Shown here: positions 5,032 to 5,745 of the stretch, piece by piece | How positions within the stretch are numbered: position 1 is the first letter of the stretch | Layout of the letters: each line of letters starts with the position of its first letter | NCBI GenBank assembly: GCA_021815935.1 | Contig: JAKAZH010000125.1 | Location: forward strand, 1-5,745 | Length of the DNA: 5,745 nucleotides | Reading direction: 5' to 3' | Source of the DNA: Actinomycetes bacterium | GTDB lineage: Bacteria > Actinomycetota > Acidimicrobiia > Acidimicrobiales > Palsa-688 | Notes under the pieces: generated by a model | Seen by the model: only the letters and a program-made list of their open reading frames with translations | Database searches by the model: none | What the model was told of the DNA's origin: nothing | Made by a program: the position numbers and the translations under genes

Positions 5032-5448
5032 GTGAGTTCTTGGTTCTCCATCGAGGTTTTCGACGGCGTGACCCCGGCTTCAGCGTGGGCGGACGCGTAT
5101 GGAGATGTCTTGAGCGGCACCGCCCTGACCAACGGGGCTATCGACTGGACTTGGCATAGCCATACGTGGGGTGTCGTATTCGAGCTTTGCTTCGAAGACG
5201 ACGAGGCGTGGGAGCGCTACCAGTCCTTGATGGTCGTCCAAGCAGCGCTGGAGGCTGTACCCGACCCCGTGACAGGCCTCATCGTCTACCGTGGCCGAGG
5301 CGGAAGCTCCGGTGCCAGCCTGCCGAGGCGGCCGCGCCCCATGACCGGATCGGGCGCAGCATCACTCCCGCTGCCCTGGGAGAGCTATGAGAGCTACTTC
5401 ACCGGGATCACGTCGCTTCTCACCCCGCCTGTCGCAGCCCTCGTCTAG
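5032..5448 (+). CDS. Uncharacterised protein, 138 residues, ferredoxin-like fold suspected
   Basis: I do not recognise a named family. The GTG start gives a 138-residue cytoplasmic-looking protein without signal peptide or membrane segment. Its first 90 residues alternate as strand WFSIEVF (4-10), helix SAWADAYGDVLSGTAL (17-32), two strands IDWTWHSHTW and VVFELCF (37-54), helix EAWERYQSLMVVQAALEAV (58-76), strand GLIVYRG (82-88): a beta-alpha-beta-beta-alpha-beta order like the dimeric alpha/beta barrel of the ABM family encoded next door. Then come GRGGSSGASLPRRPRP (88-103), a Gly/Arg/Pro segment, and a short aromatic tail (WESYESYF). The tryptophans and histidines in DWTWHSHTW could line a pocket. 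The fold is inferred by eye. That it is a real gene is supported by codon-like composition and a well-placed -10-like hexamer. It is 83 bases after uvrD2 and 113 before the ABM gene. Confidence 0.7.
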   Translation: MSSWFSIEVFDGVTPASAWADAYGDVLSGTALTNGAIDWTWHSHTWGVVFELCFEDDEAWERYQSLMVVQAALEAVPDPVTGLIVYRGRGGSSGASLPRRPRPMTGSGAASLPLPWESYESYFTGITSLLTPPVAALV

Positions 5449-5497
5449 AGAGTCCCGAACCTCAGCCCGACCGACAAAACCGGCTCTGCAGTTACAT

Positions 5498-5529
5498 GAA
5501 CTCGAAGAGTCGCGCCTTCGCAAGAGTTC
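5498..5529. other. Interrupted inverted repeat upstream of the ABM gene
   Basis: GAACTC (5498-5503) pairs with GAGTTC (5524-5529); inside, GAAG (5504-5507) pairs with CTTC (5516-5519), leaving four bases bulged on one side. No U tract follows, so it is not a standard terminator of the preceding gene. Its right arm reaches the expected -35 position of the next gene, so an operator role is possible. Confidence 0.3.
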
Positions 5530-5549
5530 GTCTCCCGGGGTGTTTCCGC

Positions 5550-5555
5550 CATAAT
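5550..5555 (+). promoter_or_regulatory. Candidate -10 of the ABM gene
   Basis: CATAAT (5/6 to TATAAT) is followed by six bases and then ATG at 5562, again a leaderless spacing. The -35 position (TTCGTC, 5527-5532) is weak. No Shine-Dalgarno sequence is present. Confidence 0.5.
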
Positions 5556-5561
5556 GTTGGG

Positions 5562-5745
5562 ATGGTTACTGAGCACGCGCTGCTGCCCGTAAGGCCGGGC
5601 GAGCAAGCCAGTTTCGAGGCTACATTCGAAGAGGCCAAAGCGATTATTGCGAGTACGCCCGGCTTCGAGCGGCTTAGGCTGCTGCGCTGCGTGGAGCGCC
5701 CCGACACTTACCTTCTGCTTGTGGAGTGGGCCTCCCTCGAAGATC
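5562..5745 (+). CDS. Antibiotic biosynthesis monooxygenase (ABM) family protein, N-terminal part
   Basis: Partial gene: 61 codons are visible before the right edge, about two thirds of the usual 90-105 residues of this family. The pattern is typical of a small ferredoxin-like ABM/YgiN domain that dimerises into an alpha/beta barrel: first strand VTEHALLPVRPG (2-13), helix QASFEATFEEAKAIIAS (15-31), PGF turn (33-35), strand FERLRLLRCVERPDTYLLL (35-53) with a central break, then VEWASLED (54-61) entering the next helix. Family members include quinone or polyketide monooxygenases and haem-degrading enzymes, but many have unknown substrates, so the reaction cannot be named. The ATG follows CATAAT by six bases, and GTTGGG before it is not a ribosome-binding site. 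It may be the first gene of a transcript continuing to the right. The preceding 138-residue protein has a similar predicted strand-helix order. Confidence 0.8.
   Translation, partial: MVTEHALLPVRPGEQASFEATFEEAKAIIASTPGFERLRLLRCVERPDTYLLLVEWASLED

Noticed and set aside
1..5745. Mobile elements, CRISPR arrays, tRNA/rRNA genes, toxin-antitoxin or defence cassettes
   Set aside because: No transposase, terminal inverted repeats, regularly spaced repeats, tRNA T-loop signature or recognised defence domain was seen on either strand.

Overview
The window is GC-rich bacterial DNA with closely packed genes on both strands. An actinobacterial host is likely, perhaps a non-Streptomyces lineage such as Acidimicrobiia. 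The evidence is a UvrD2-type helicase (UvrD-like motor joined to an HRDC domain), an adenosylcobalamin-dependent ribonucleotide reductase, an ACT-domain protein of a type I associate with Actinobacteria, GTG starts, and several starts preceded by a -10-like hexamer at leaderless distance. The taxon is inference.

Layout: (1) 1-297, minus strand: the N-terminal 99 residues of NrdJ (class II ribonucleotide reductase), running off the left edge, with a strong Shine-Dalgarno site, a good sigma-70-like promoter and a NrdR-like box. (2) 298-779: a 482-base divergent intergenic region with the nrdJ control signals, three CTGTGGA direct repeats and two tandem hairpins, but no convincing gene. (3) 780-2279, plus: complete glycerol kinase. 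(4) 2292-2972, minus: ACT-domain protein, convergent with glpK across a 12-base gap that lies inside a small palindrome. (5) 3086-4948, plus: UvrD2-like helicase with HRDC, divergent from the ACT gene. (6) 5032-5448, plus: 138-residue protein of unknown function. (7) 5562 to the right edge, plus: the start of an antibiotic-biosynthesis-monooxygenase-like (ABM) protein.

The genes do not form one pathway. They are mostly single-gene housekeeping units: deoxynucleotide supply, glycerol entry, DNA unwinding/repair and probable small-molecule sensing. I found no mobile element, CRISPR array, tRNA, rRNA or defence cassette, and no clear undescribed multi-gene system. The points most worth a second look are the recurrent -10-like hexamer 6-7 bases before the start codons (glpK, ACT, uvrD2, the 138-residue gene and the ABM gene, but not nrdJ), the absence of the tetracysteine linker that defines mycobacterial UvrD2, and the structured, repeat-bearing DNA between nrdJ and glpK.
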